NCBI GenBank assembly: GCA_036768485.1
Contig: JAVLUZ010000513.1
Span: 420,272 to 484,271 of the forward strand
From: Mermis nigrescens
Lineage: Eukaryota; Nematoda; Enoplea; Mermithida; Mermithidae
Reading direction: 5' to 3'
DNA: 64,000 bases
Shown: positions 43,284 to 56,929 of the stretch, in pieces
Numbering within the stretch: position 1 is the stretch's first letter
Layout of the letters: every line of letters begins with the position of its first letter
Program-made: the position numbers and the translations under genes
Notes under the pieces: generated by a model
Seen by the model: the letters and a program-made list of their open reading frames with translations, nothing else
Database searches by the model: none
Told to the model about the DNA's origin: nothing

Positions 43284-44036
43284 GACGAAAGCAAAGAAAT
43301 GCTACGTTTGTCACAAACAGGGCCATTTGGCCAAAGATTGCAAAACCCAGGAAATTGGCGCCTCATGCCACTTAATCAATCGGTAAAAAAATTACTTTTC
43401 AATCTGATATAAAGTGAAAAATAATGGATAAATTTTTTTATACATGTATTAATGAGACTGTTTAACTTACGAATCAATCATTTTCAGCGTCGCCATCAGC
43501 TGCCTTGAATTGATGGACGCTTTGGCATCTGCCAAAAAGTGTCTTTTTCAGTAAGAGGCATATGTGGGCAGCAAAGAAAATTCTGGGGGGGGGGGGGTGC
43601 AAGATTTTTTTGAAGGTCGAAAAATGGCCTTGAAAATGGTGGTATGGCGATAAAAACACCATTTTTCGACGTTTCTCATCAAGCACTATCCATTGGCATC
43701 AAAAAATTGCGAAAAAAACGAAAAAAATTTCAAAAATTGAATTCTGGGGGGGGTATTTCGATTTCTGGGGGGGGTATTTTGGTTTCTGGGGGGGGTGCAT
43801 ACCCCAAACCCTCCCCCACGCCCAGGTGTGGTAAGAGGTCTTTTTTCAGTAAGAAGCTGCTTCTGCATATTTATACTGTTCTAAAACGGATAATTAGTTG
43901 ACATGTTGAATAATAATTAACAATGATAATATATTTTTTCAGATTGGCCAAGAAACGAGTGAGGCGATGCCGAATTAGCGGCAACAAGTCGCATAAAGCC
44001 AAGAACTGTGGCATTAAAAGATTTTTGAAAATTTAA
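43284..44036 (+). CDS. second CCHC zinc-knuckle protein, spliced (beta)
   Basis: An ATG at about 43284 opens MTKAKKCYVCHKQGHLAKDC, a perfect CCHC knuckle, ending in a stop at 43385 unless spliced after it. Further pieces follow acceptors: 43489-43540 (VAISCLELMDALASAKK) and 43942-44036, with a second knuckle-like CRISGNKSHKAKNC in which the second cysteine is serine, then a TAA. MITE copy 6 lies in the second intron. Splicing is inferred; the first knuckle is certain. Confidence 0.45.
43559..43830 (+). mobile_element. hAT-like MITE, copy 6
   Basis: 272 bp, CATATGTGGGC...CCCAGGTGTG, flanked by the perfect 8-bp duplication GTAAGAGG (43551-43558 and 43831-43838). It lies in an intron of the second zinc-knuckle gene. 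Confidence 0.9.
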
Positions 44037-44199
44037 TAAATTGTTATCGATTTTTTTAATAAAATATTTAACCTTACTGTTAGTGTCTATTGAATTCAGT
44101 ATATGATTTGCCTTACATTTTAAACAGATGCGTAGGGAATGGGTCCTGATCATCACTGGTCTTTGTGACCATTAGTGAAAATATCCCCCTTAGTATATT

Positions 44200-44440
44200 T
44201 TTAAATTAACTTGTTAAAACCTGTTTCGTTAAATTATCCCCCTTAAATGCGATGAGTCATCATTTCTTAAAACATGTCTAAACTTGTTCCATTAAATTAT
44301 CCCCTGACGGCTGTGATTCATCTTTTCTTAAAACATGTCCAAACATGTTCCTTAAATTATCCCCTATCCCATTCAAGTTTCAAAACTGACCAATCAGAGC
44401 TGTCCTAAAAGAGGGTTATTTAAGATTTATAAATAAACTT
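44200..44440 (+). promoter_or_regulatory. beta polymerase B promoter with tandem p53-like sites
   Basis: Three tandem units of about 62 bp each carry a pair of RRRCWWGYYY-type decamers. At 44331-44350 both decamers are perfect (AAACATGTCC then AAACATGTTC, no spacer). At 44270-44289 they are AAACATGTCT then AAACTTGTTC. A weaker pair is at about 44206-44225. A CCAATCAG box follows at 44389-44396 and a TATAAATA at 44428-44435. A GT-AG leader intron probably joins this to the ATG at 44800. Confidence 0.55.
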
Positions 44441-44799
44441 AAAATAAGAAAAAATCTATTTGTAGTCAAATATTTTGCAAAAGATGGCTGCTTTTATTAT
44501 TCGTTGGACATAAATTATGAAATAAATTTTATTTTCTATTTTTCAGGTACAAAAGAAGCTGCACAGTACAAGAACCAAGAAGCTTTTTTCAATTTTTTAG
44601 AATACATGTTTTAATAATTATATATTTAAGGACTCAACTGGCCGATAGGCGAACTTAGTGGTTGCCCAAAAAGGCTCTCATCTCGAGCTTTGTGCTCTAG
44701 TAGGTGGAGTACCCCCATATATTTCTAAATTTCATCTCATAAAACTGTGTTATTTATAAATCATTAAAAATTGTTTCGTTTTCAGAAAAAATTAGCAAA

Positions 44800-47700
44800 A
44801 TGTCCAAATATTTAAAAGATATTATTTTATCAAAAATATGGGTCAATAATCCTCATCTTATTAATGCAATATGGCGAAGAATAGCGACAGAAGAAGACAT
44901 GGTAGGGCTGATGACTGCCAAATTTTGGGGCACGTCTATTCAGGAGGGCACCCAGTCCGAAAAACCGCCAGTCACTAGAGGGGATCTCCAGATCCTGGTT
45001 GACAGTGGGCTCTGGAAAGGCGAGCCGCATATTTTGGCTTTCATTTTTGACAAATTCCTTACCTTGGGGCAAGCGGATCGGCGCGATTTTGGATCCGAAG
45101 AATTTTGGCGGGCGATTTTTGGCGAAGAATTCGACAATTTTTATGGCAGCGGAAAACGACCAATGAGCGACTACTACAAAATTGCAGCCGTTGGCCAAAC
45201 ACGCGTTTGTCGATTCAACGCCGACGCCAAAACGTACCTCATCCAAATCAGACATCCGACGGAGCGCAAGAATTTCTGGGAACTTCTTCCAGCTGTCATT
45301 GATGATGCACTGAATAAAGCACTAGAATTGGTAAATTTTGCTTAAAATAACGATATTAGTCTTTTAATACAGTAATAATATATAAAATAGGGAATAAAAT
45401 CTGCATCAGAGACCGATAATTAGTTTCTTTAAAACACAGACAAATAGTGCATTATTATATTTAAAAATGTTTAAATAATTATTTTAATTAATGTGTAGTC
45501 TTACATTATTATAGCAAAATAATTTTGTACAAATATTCATTTTAAATACTAATTAAAAATTAGGGTGGATGCTGAGGATCGTATTGGCGTTGAGTTGGAC
45601 CACCCATTGTTGGACCATCGCGTTTTGGTTCCATTCAAATCACATCAAGTGACCAACGCTGACCGAATATTGAGCTTTGTCGAACGAGTCCAAGAATCAA
45701 ATTGAGAGTTTGATTTTAGCAAGCAGCTGACAATGAAAGTTGTCATTATTGATAATCCAAAAGGATCCAGGCGTTTGAGACACGAAAATTTGAGGACGAG
45801 GATTGTCAATTTTGACAAATGGTTCAAAAAGCATACCGGCCCCCATGGCGGCTGTTTCATCCAGGCACCTAAATAATAATATTCTTTGAGCAAACATTGA
45901 TTTTTGTACAAGCACATCTAGCATATGTGTACTTAATAATAGCTTTAAAAATGTTTACAACTTACAAATTTAATAAAATTTTAGTATTCTTAACATTTTT
46001 GTTGATTACATTTTATTAAAAATTATGATAAACAAACATTATTTTAAAAGCTTATTCGTAGGAAATTTCAGATAAAAAACGACAACCAATTATGTTTGGC
46101 GCATTCAATAGTTGTGGCAAAAGCACTGGTCGACAAAGATCCTACGATGGGAATCAATCCGAAAAGGTGATGCTAACAGATACACAATACAGAAACAGCT
46201 GGCAGAAGAATTAATGGAAAAAGCTGGCCTTACGGATTTTGATGGGGCTTGTGGGCTCCCAGAAATTGAAAAAATCCAGACAGTGTTGGCAGGCAATGGA
46301 TATCAGATAAAAGTATTTTCAAAAGACAATTTCAACGATCTGATATACAAGGGCCCCAATAGCGATCCCGAGAAAATATTATGCATTTACCTACATGACG
46401 AGCATTACGACGTCATCACATGGCTTCCAGCTTTCTTCGGTTGTCTATATTATTGTGATCAGTGCGACAAAGGATATAATACGAAGGACCAACACCGGTG
46501 CAATTGAGGCAAATGTTTGGGATGCAACGGCGCCAATGCCTGTCAATTCCAGGAATGGAGGCATTGTTCTAAATGAAATAGGTTAGCCATCATATAATCT
46601 TAAGAAAAAGTAATCTTATAGGATATGTATATTATTACATTATTACATTATAAAGCCAGATATTAATATGTAAACAGTACAAGTAAAAATTTAAATAGTG
46701 TGTCAGAATGTTACTGATTAAATAACATATCATTCCTCATGAAAAATATTTCACGCTACATATTACTGTAAAAATATTCAAATTATTTTTAGATGGTTTG
46801 TCAGTCTGGACTGCTACCTATGACATCAATTGGGAGGAACAAGCAAAGGCGCCAAAAAACAAAAAACACAATCTGTGTGCGACCATGTCAAGAGGTGCCG
46901 AGGTTGTGGCGTTATCCTACGAAGTCAACGTGAAAAAGGTCATAAGTGTGGACACTTTTACTGCAAAACGTGTAGGCAGAACGTCCAACGCAAAGGCCAC
47001 CAGTGCTATATTCAGACCAATTTGGGATACCGCCTGGCCCAAAAAACCGCGATTCATATTCTTTGATTTTGAGACCCGTCAAGACATCAAATTCGGCTAT
47101 AACAACTACGGGCCGCATTGGAAGCATGCCGTCAACTGCTGCGTTGCATACAGTGTATGCGACAATTGCAAGGATCGTACAACCGGCGACTGTGACCAGT
47201 GCGGCGGTGCCAAACGCCATGTTTTTCTTGGTGACAATACATTGGAGCAGTTTGGCCATTGGCTCTTCTCGGAAGCCAACCGTGGAGCAACGGCTTTGGT
47301 GCACAACGCCCGCGGCTTTGACGGCCAGTTCCTATTGGACTATCTACATGAACAACGAACAATTAAACCAAAAGTCATCATGAGAAGTAAACATTTTATA
47401 CTGTATGTATGTGTCACAAAAAAACTTAGGTATTCAAGTTATACATTTTTACATAGACATATAGTGCATGTCTAATCGTAAGATAAAAGTTACATATGAA
47501 TTTCAAGAACATGTGTTTATATAATTCAAAGTGTTATCTAAATATGATAGCATATAATTTAGATTTTTGGAATAATTTTTTCAGGGCTCAAAATATTGTT
47601 GCTAGAAGCTGCCGGAATTTGAGTCATTGATACGATGAACTTTTTGCCTGTGGCCCTCAGCGCCCTCCCAAAAACCTTTGGCTTTACGGAAATGAAGAAG

Positions 47701-50700
47701 GGGTTCTTTCCCCATTGGTTCAACAGGGTCAAAAACGCCGACTATGTTGGTCCAATGCCAGCCGCCAAATTTTATTCACCAAATTTCATTAAAGAAGAGG
47801 TCAAGATCGAATTCGAAAAATGGTATGAAACGGTCAGGGACCAAATATTTGATTTTAAGAAAGACATTCTCGAGTATTGCGAATCGGATGTTGATATACT
47901 CACCCGATGCTCGATGGCCTTCCGAGTTCCGAGACGTTTTCATGGCTGAAACCGGCATTGATCTGTTTGCCACAAGCATTACGATTGCATCAGCATGTAA
48001 TCGAGTCTTCCGCCAAATCTTCTTAGCTGAAGAAAGTATAGGTAAGAACAGCAGACAATAATAATAAATATGTAACCATGTTCATGTAAGTATGTATAAA
48101 ATTAATAAAATGTGTTTTACATTTTAGGGAATAATAACATAAATTAATTTACAAAAAAAATATTAAATACATATTATTTCAGGGATAGTGCCCCATGGTG
48201 GATACAGGCGAAACGAGAATCAATCCTTAGTGGCGCTGAAATGGCTGAAATGGGTCGCCCGTAATGAAAACATTTTGGCATAAATTAAATGGGGGCGAGG
48301 TACAAATTGGAAAATACCGCGTGGATGGAATATGTGGATACGTAATCTACGAGTTTTATGGTAATCAAATTTTTTAAATATTGTATTATGCATAATTTAA
48401 ATACTGTTATCTGTACTATGTATTGATTTACATATGAATTTATGCTTATTTTTAAATAATTTTTAGGTTGCTACTACCATGGGTGCCCCTGGTGCATGAA
48501 AAAGTTTGAGCAAACAGCTGACCATACCAAAACGGTAGAGGAAGCCTACCAGGCGACAATTGATAGGCGTCAGGAACTGGAGGCCCATGGATATACAATA
48601 GTCAAAAAATGGGAATGCAATTTGAGAAAGGAAATAGCAGTGAGTATATTTTAAAAATATACATATGTATAGCAGTAACTTCACTTTATTTGAAAATATG
48701 TATTTTCTGAAATAATACTAATTTACTTTCAGTCCAATGCTGAAATGGCCGAATTTTTTGCCAACATCGATTTTGTCACACCAATTGGGTCCCGCGACGC
48801 ATTTTTGGCGGGCATACCAATGCGATAATGCCGGCTGGGCAAACAGATCAGCTATATTGATGTGTGTTCACTCTATCCGTGGGTGTGCAAAACTGGCGTC
48901 TTCCCTAAAAAGTAAGACAACTTATCATAAACAATTTTGAAATTACTTTATTTGCAGTGTTTTTTAATATGCAACTTTATTTCAGGTGCATAAACATTGA
49001 TCTTTTTCAGGCAATCTATTTTCTATTTTAAAAAACTGATCATGTAATAATTTTTTTCAGGCACCCAGAAATTATTACAGAAAATTTCCAAGATTTGGCC
49101 GAAAAACCCTACATCGGCATCATCAAATGCATAGTGGTTCCGCCCCGCGGTCTCTACCATCCGGTCCTCCCATATAGGTTCAGCGGGAAACTTTTGTTTC
49201 CCCTATGCCAGACCTGTGCCAAGCAGCAGCTGAGCAAATGCCAGCATTTGGATGAAGAGTGGGCCTTACATGGATCCTGGGTCAGCCTGGAATTATACAA
49301 GGCTATTGAGAACGCTTACAGAGTAAGAAAATTTTGAAATCTTAATAAAAAATATAAACTGAAATTTTTTAAATTATAAATTGTAAACATTGCCAAAAAA
49401 TCTAATTATTCATTTTTCAGGTGATTAAAATCCACAAGATATGGCATTACCCGGAAATGGAGCAATATGATTCAGAGCTTAAAACAGGTGGGCTCTTTAC
49501 TGAGTATATCAACACGGTTTTACGTCTTAAACAGCAAGCCAATGGATGGCCAGTAGGATGCGACACGTATGAGCAGAAAGTGGAATATATCCGAAATTAT
49601 GATGAAAAAGAGGGTAAAGAAGTTGTCATTTTATTTAAGTTTTCATTGTTTTTTCTAATAGTATTCACCGATTTTAGGAATTTCACTAGACAAAGACAAA
49701 ATCGAGAAGAACAGCGGCATGAGAGCCCTTTCAAAATTAATGTTAAATAGTTTTTGGGGAAAGGTAAGAAAGAGACAGGTAAAGTTCCTTAGTAAATTTG
49801 AAAAAAAGCCGTTCTTCACCTGTTTTATAGTTTGGGCAGCGTAATAATATGAGCCAGGCGGAATACTTCAATGAGCCGGACCAATTCCTCAAACTCGTCT
49901 TTGACGATACGAAAGAAGTAAAATCAATCCGATTTTACGGCAAGTCATTGGCGTACGTCACCTATGCTGTCGAGGACAAGTTTCTAGAGGCGCTGACCAA
50001 CACAAATCCAATCATTGCTTTGTTCGTCACAGCTCAGGCGCAGCTGAAATTATATTCCTATTTAGAGCAACTCGGCACACGAGTATTATATATGGACACT
50101 GGTATGAAAAAAAACAATATCAGAAGTGTTTAATTATTTAATATTTGTTTTTCCTTCTCCAGATAATGGCTGATTTAAAACGAAGTATAATCTTTAAATA
50201 AAATATACATATTTAGAATAATAAAATAGATATAAACGTTGCTTTATAGATTGTTTTATATTTGACAGTTCCCCTCTTAAAAAGTTTTGGAATTTTTCCC
50301 CTACCTAAATAACTGCAATGAATTACATATGCATGTGTATTTATATTACTAGGTAGATACATAATGAAAATTTTACTCATTTATTTAATAAATCATTCTA
50401 GAATACAAGTACTCCATTTGTATTTGTTTCCTCTTAAAAATAGTAATTTCTCATTTTAACATTTTGGAAAAAATTTTGCAAAATTGTTTTGGAATTAAAA
50501 AGGATGACCGAAAATGCTTCGTTTTCCTCCCTCTAAATCATATCTCTTACATCCTGCCTCACTCTTTTCAGATTCCATAATCTATCTGACGCGCCCCTAC
50601 GGACAATTTCATCGTTGGAACCGGCTGCTACTTAGGCAACATGACCAACAAATTGAAAGGATATGGCGCCAACGCCTACATCGACGAGTTTGCGGCAGGC

Positions 50701-51003
50701 GGGCCAAAGAATTATGGCTACCGCGTCGCTAACGCCTCCGGCAAAATTGTGGCGGAAACGCATAAAGTCCGCGGCGTTTGGCTGCATTTTGAGAATAAAC
50801 AGTTGATCAATTTTGACATATTGAAGTGAATGATTTTTGCCTTCGTCCAGGGCAAAGAAATGGTCAAAACTTTGTTTGAGAAGAAGATCCTCCAGGATCA
50901 TGAACGGAATGTCTTCACGGAAATGTGTAAAAAAGACTATAGAATAGTATATACAAAACGACAGATTGTCGAAGATTATTGCACACTCCCGTTCGGGTTT
51001 TAA
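44800..51003 (+). pseudogene. protein-primed DNA polymerase B with OTU-like N-terminus (beta), about 13 exons, decayed
   Basis: Inferred exons: 44800-45330, about 45565-45855, 46072-46581, 46793-47386, 47585-48041, 48183-48360, 48467-48639, 48733-48911, 49061-49322, 49421-49613, 49678-49763, 49831-50101, 50572-51003. OTU-like marks are NQLCLAHSI, GACGLPEI and HDEHYDVIT. Exonuclease marks are FFDFETR, HNARGFDGQF and YCESDVDIL; polymerase marks are DVCSLYPW, KLMLNSFWGK and YMDT/DSIIYL (split by an intron). In-frame stops and one-base shifts occur in several exons (about 45702, 46140, 46506, 47000, 47920, 48826). The second intron would use a GC donor. Its relative in alpha shares only three intron positions. 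Confidence 0.85.
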
Positions 51004-51620
51004 TTTTTCGTTCATTATAAATCGCAAAATATTTATCCGCCGCCTTGTTGTTATGTTATCCCTGTAAATATTGTCCAAAAATGTATATAACCAGCCGGCA
51101 AAGATAATACAGTTTTCAGAATAAATAGGCTGCCGGAAAGAATTTGTTATTTTAAAATAACGCCTAGGCAAAACTTGGAGATTGGCGGGGTGGTCGGGCT
51201 GGCTGAACTTAGGATTTACAGTAGACCGATAAGTAAAGCTTAACTCAGTAAATGTAAGTACTTTTAGAACATTGCGAAGAAATGAAAAATAAAAAATGAG
51301 ATGGAATACCCTCCCTCGACAAAAAACATAATGTACGTTCTGAAATTATGTTCAAGCATCCCCCTTTTTCATATCGCCCTGCATTAAGTAGGTGCTCCTG
51401 CTGTAGTGTAAAGTAGATCAATGTGCAGTATACCCTACTGACTTGATCCGCAAGTTTAAACTAATATACAGTATACTGCATACTATTGTTTATATTCATC
51501 TATAGTGTTAAGTCATCATAGTTATCCCCCAACTATAGTTCATTAGCTACAATAAGACTTTTGTTTGTGATTCGCAAGTTTGATGAGACTTACAGTATAC
51601 CCATAGTTGAGGGTACCTAC
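51004..51620. other. spacer between polymerase B and the presumed end of beta
   Basis: No gene is recognised. It belongs to beta if the end proposed at 51771 is right. Confidence 0.35.
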
Positions 51621-51771
51621 CCTGTGACGTCATCAACTGACGTCACCTCCCCTAGGGTGCAATACAAAGGATACTGCCTATGCTTTAACACAGGACCATG
51701 CTTCAACACAGAATATGCTTAAGCACAGGCTATACTCTGTGTTGCACCCTAGGGGGACCTGCTTAACTACT
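51621..51771. repeat. presumed right end of beta with CRE pair and hairpin
   Basis: Two TGACGTCA palindromes (51625-51632 and 51638-51645) precede an inverted pair, CCCTAGGGTGCAATAC (51650-51665) and GTGTTGCACCCTAGGG (51739-51754). The stretch ends CTTAACTACT at 51771, like the ACTACT end of alpha, and its AAGCA and CCCTAGGG motifs resemble the alpha repeat in style. No matching left copy is in the window, so this is a proposal. Confidence 0.4.
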
Positions 51772-52381
51772 AACACCTCTGTTTATCAATTAATTGATAT
51801 ATAAATTTAACACATGCACATTAAGTTATATGAGGTCCTAGATGCATAGCATGACAGGTCTGAGGAAACAAGAATTAAGCTTTTTGGGCCTAATTGAACG
51901 AGAAGTGGTATTTATAAACTCTAAAATACTATTAAAAGTATGTTTACTGCACAGTTTATGATTAATTTAAAGTACTTCTGAGGAAAATATTCGAATTTTA
52001 TTCGTTTCTGCCTTCATTTTGCCTAATTTTCCAAAGTAAATTTCCCGCTTTTTCATTCTAGGTGTATAACATCCAACTTCCCCAGGGCAGGTCTGTATGA
52101 TACTAAAATACTGAACATATGTATGTATAATCAAATATGCATATGTACCAAATTTTATGATCTCGTAGAACAGTCGGTGACATGACAATATAAGCAAATG
52201 CATTTTCATCTAACAAGCAATATTCTTTCAAAATTTGCAAAAGTCAAGGATTCAAATCAGTATCTAGTTTCTATTTGTTCTTGAAATGACATTCGAGATA
52301 GTAAAAGGACTATTGAAGCTGTTGAAACATTTTCAGCTACACCCAATTCTCTTGCTCTTAAACTGTTAAACAAGGACATTT

Positions 52382-52621
52382 TTGCAGTATTACACAAACA
52401 TTCAAGTAAAAATTCTTGAAAGTGCAGAAACTGAACACTTTTACATACTTTCTAATAAGATTGAATCTATTTCAAAAAATTGTTCAAAAACATCTACAAT
52501 TATTCATTCCATGATTAAAACTGAAGATAAAGTGCCGATGGTTTGCTTACTAAGAGAAATGGGCGAATTTAAAATATTCTCGCTCAAGCTTTTTGACATT
52601 GCTGAAAGCATTGCGGAATAG
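52382..52621 (+). CDS. hypothetical protein remnant
   Basis: A 79-codon open frame with a mixed, protein-like composition (NKIESISKNCSKT, VPMVCLLREMGEFKIF). The first ATG is in the middle of the frame's upstream extension. No family, promoter or neighbour helps to assign it; it may be the last exon of a decayed gene. Confidence 0.2.
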   Translation: MQYYTNIQVKILESAETEHFYILSNKIESISKNCSKTSTIIHSMIKTEDKVPMVCLLREMGEFKIFSLKLFDIAESIAE

Positions 52622-55600
52622 GCTGTAGTCTTGCTTCTTAGACCAAGTCTTAAAATCACATCAGCAGTAAAAGTTAAAGACCGCTACATTACAAAAAGAA
52701 TTTAGTGGTCAAATAATGTTTTGAACGCATACTTTTTAGAAACGCATTCAAAATGTGTAGGCCCTAGGAAAGTACAGGCAAGTAGCTGTGGGGGATGGCT
52801 GGGGTCTGGTCCGGACCCCCGAAATTCAGAAAAATACCGGAAAAATAGGACTTTTTTGCATTATTTTGTGCTATTTTTGGCTTAGACCCCCAAAATTGGT
52901 CTTGCCCCCCGAATGAGGAGGGCCATATATATGCCTGGGAAAGAAATACATTTGGAATGCTTAATAAAAAATTATAACAAAAGTAATTACTTTACTGTTA
53001 TTTGTCAATGTCATCATAAAGCGCTCACTCACTAAAAATGCGCTTGTTCTTATACTCTGTATTCGCGAACCGTCAGTCACATTGAATTGGACTTTTCCAG
53101 AACCTTGTGTTAATTATATAATTACTGTTTGTTCTATATTCTTACCAATATTATTGACCACTGAAATCGTTTAAACAGAATTTTTCGATTTTATCAAGTA
53201 AAAGTCGAGTTTAACTTAAAAAGCTTTTTTTACAAATCAGCCACATTGGAGGAACCACTTAAACATAATTTTTGCTATGAGACTTGAGATATGAAAGTTT
53301 TATTGCTCTTCATTGAAAATTTTATTATATTTCTATAATGCATACTTAAAGTATGAAATTTTTGGTTACAAGCTGTAGGATAGCCCATGTTATAACATAA
53401 GCGATGATGTAAAAATCTGCTCCCTAAGGTAAGCTGAGGGTGCAACGTTGAAGCATAGTAAAATAGAACATAAAGGGCGGGGAAGGAGAGGTGTGTAAGG
53501 GGGGCTCCCACCTTGCCGCCTTTAATAGTATAGTCTGCGTTGCAGTGTTGTTCCTCAGGTTGCATCAAGAGGTTTTGGTCAGTGTCAATGAATTTTTTGC
53601 CTAAAACTGGTATAAATGCTAGAATAGCATAAAAACTATGTTTCTAGTAAGGATTTATTCCCGATTTCCGAACTGTTCACCATATTTTATTTATAAAATT
53701 TCATATTTTTCTATGCTGCAATGCTCTCCACGTGCATGTCTCATTGTGACGTACTTATGTTTTATTTATTGCTCCAAAAAGCACGTAAATATGATAGCAA
53801 CAATAAATATGTCACAAATAAATTGCAAAAAGTTGCTAAAGTACTAAAATTACAGTAAAAAATGAAATAAGCAGCCATATACATCAGGAAATATATTGGA
53901 TATGATAAAGCAATGCAAATTTGATCTGTTTTGCATGTTTCCTATGAATTAATAAAGAGAATACAATATGACAAATTGTCGCAGGTTGAAGCTGCAAAAA
54001 TTCTAATTTTCATCAATTTTTTGCCTGTTCCTGGAATTTTCCATTTGGCGAACAACCTGCATGTTCCGGCTCCCACGCTTATGTGTAGGTAAAACAATAA
54101 CTGTACACTACCAAAAACTTTGCCATTTAAAAATGATTATTGATATATTTTTCTCAAGTTTTAAAAAAGTTATGTTAAGTTGTGAAATATTTTTTGTCAA
54201 ATGTCAAATATTTTTGTCAAGTTGTGAAAATTTTTTGTCCAGTTGTGAAATATTTTTACATGCTTAAGCATAGTACTTTTGTCAAGTTGTGGAAATTTGT
54301 TGTCAAGTTGTGAAATACTTCTATCAGGTTGTGAAAATTTTTTGTCAAGGTGTGAAATATTTTTGTCAAGTTGTGAAAAATTTTTGTCAAGCTGTATAAT
54401 ATTTTTTGTAACATCACAAAATATATTCATAAAATTTTTATATTTTCCTTAAAATATGCTGTTCCACATGTTTTTTTGCTAAAATAATAGCAATTAATCA
54501 ATAAAACAAAAAAGAGAAAAAGGAAACAACAAAGAAAATATATTTGAAAATATATGAGTTTTCAGCACTCAATTTTTGTCTTATGTCTCAGCTTTATCAA
54601 AAGCTGTTTATGCCCTAAAAAATTAAAATTGCTTCAATTATGCATCATGAAGGCAGGTATACATACTGCACCCATGACCATAGCTGGCACGACGGGGACA
54701 TATGAAGCTCGCCAGCCACAAAAAAATACAAAAAAAAACATTCTTAAGTCTGATTTATACTTCATGTGGTGAGCAAGATGTAAACGTCAATCAAATGTGC
54801 AAGAAAGTTTCACATTTTGAAAAGTTGACAAAATGAATAAAATCGTCCGTCTTGCAGTGTTGTTCCACAGGTTGCGTTATAGGTACACAGCATGGTTGAT
54901 CTGGGGGTTTCAGCAGGTGTCAATGAATTTTTTTGCTGAAAACTATTATAAACGCAGAAATAGCATAAAAACTATGTTTCTGGTCAATTTCAATCATTTT
55001 TACTCTTTCCATACTTTTTGCCCTATTTTATCCAGATATTTTCCTATTTTTCTATGCCTATATGCCCCCATGTGCAGGTCTCATTGTGATGTACTTATGT
55101 TTTATTTATTGTTTGAAGAAAGCACGTAAATGTGATAACAACAATAAGAATGTCACAAAAAAATAAGTGATCTTCATGACAACTAATTTTGCTTCAGCTG
55201 ACGAAAATTGAGTAGAACATTAAGGTATTGATTCGCAAAAACTTGCTAAAATTCTAAAATTACAGCAAAAAATGAAATGGGCAGCCTACTGCAATTTGGA
55301 TTAGTTGTCTACCTTACCTGATAAGAAATACGACATGAAGAATTGTCGCAGGTTGACACAAAATTGCTGAGATAACGAAAAATATCATTTGTATATGCAT
55401 AGCATGGCGGTTCTCGGGTCACCCAGAAAGCTTTTCAGCCTCAAAATGGGCATAAATGCTGAAATGTAGCGTAAAAGCTGCATTAATTCACAGTCATTGC
55501 AGCAGAAAATATTAATTTTCATCAATTTTTTTGGCCTTTTCCCTAGAATTTTTTCCATTCAGGTGAAGTAGACCCCTCTCATACGTGCATGTCTTGTCTC

Positions 55601-56600
55601 CCGCACGCATGCATAGGTATCCAATAATTGTATACTACCAAAAACTTGGCCCTTTAATAACAATCAGTGATATATATTTTCTGATCTGTTAAACATATTT
55701 CATCAAAAAGAGCATAAAATTTAACGTGTTAAACATATTTCATCAGAAAGAGCATAAATTTAACATAGACATGTGTAAAAATTGAACATGCTTTAGATCA
55801 GTCAAAGATCAGATATCAAAAAGCGCAAAAATTGCATATTTTTCCAATATGGCGGCCTACATGGCAGCAATATTGATTTTTTCTCAAAACTTGTGTATGC
55901 CATGCAAATGAATATTCAGTGCAAAGCGCTTTGTAAGCACATTATAAAATGCTGTCAAACACGAAATAATATAAAGTAGGTCAAGAGATATAAATTAAAA
56001 CGTCATTTTTCCAATATGGCTGCCTCTGTGTTAAAAGTTTGTATTGAGCAAATCTAAAGAACGAGAAACTTCACTTTAAAAACAATTATTGCACAACAAA
56101 GCTTGTTCAAAGAGGCAACTATTTTGCTACTGTCGAGCATTCTGCCTACAATGTGTGCATAATGATAGCAGTGGCAATTTCTCGTCATTTTCATGCTACA
56201 AAAGTATAATATCTTGACATTTTTGAAATTTTTTCAAAAAATAGTTGCGTCCTAAGTTTTTCTATCAGAAAAACGTTATTTTTAAAAATAGTCAAATGGA
56301 TCTTTAGATTTTGCTCAAAAATTTAAAAGGTATGAACCACTTTTTCAAGGTGTCAACAATCACATACACTTTTATTATGCACTGCAAGCGGATTACTGTA
56401 TTCTCAAGTGCTCAATTTGCATGTATTTGAAAGCTCTTTAAAAACTGATTCGAAAATGCAATTAATCATTACATATGATTTCTGGATCAAGCACAGTAGA
56501 CCATAAAGAGCAAATTTTGACATGTTCTGGATGAAAATGATATGTAATAGAAATATACAGCAAAATATAGAGAAATATAATAGAAATATAGATATAGAAA
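52622..56600. other. repeat-rich flank without recognised genes
   Basis: AT-rich. A short C/G-rich repeat with GGACCCCCGAAATT lies near 52790-52925. Two diverged copies of one segment lie at about 53540-53850 and 54845-55165 (shared GTGTCAATGAATTTTTTGC and ATAGCATAAAAACTATGTTT). A minisatellite at 54165-54410 is listed apart. Confidence 0.5.
54165..54410 (+). repeat. minisatellite, about 21-bp unit
   Basis: About eleven diverged copies of a unit like TTTTTGTCAAGTTGTGAAATA. Frames through it on both strands are artefacts of the repeat. Confidence 0.85.
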
Positions 56601-56606
56601 ATAATC

Positions 56607-56633
56607 ATATAGGAAGCGTTAGCTTCCTATATA
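56607..56633. repeat. perfect palindrome (hairpin), left of a pair
   Basis: ATATAGGAAGC, loop GTTA, then GCTTCCTATAT. Its partner at 59651-59680 has the complementary loop TAAC. Confidence 0.7.
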
Positions 56634-56929
56634 TATGTTTGACTTTTTGGAGGGTCCTATGTTTTTCACTTGCGACATTTTTTTTGCTTATTTTGTTAAT
56701 AAGTCGTTTGGGTTTGGTCGTATTTAAATGATTTTTTGTGTATAAATTCTACTAACCAGACCATATTGCCATATATTTTTGTTTTTGTTTTTGATTAAAA
56801 TTAAGAAATTTGACTTTTTCGCCACCTCCGCAAGGTTTTGAAACCAGCTTAGGTCGTGCAAGCTTAAAAATATATATCAGTAGAAAGTGCAAAGCGTTCT
56901 TCGGAGGTAAGTTTTTTCTTTATTCTTTA

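Noticed and set aside
54061..54430. Cysteine- and serine-repeating frames on both strands
   Set aside because: They follow the 21-bp minisatellite.
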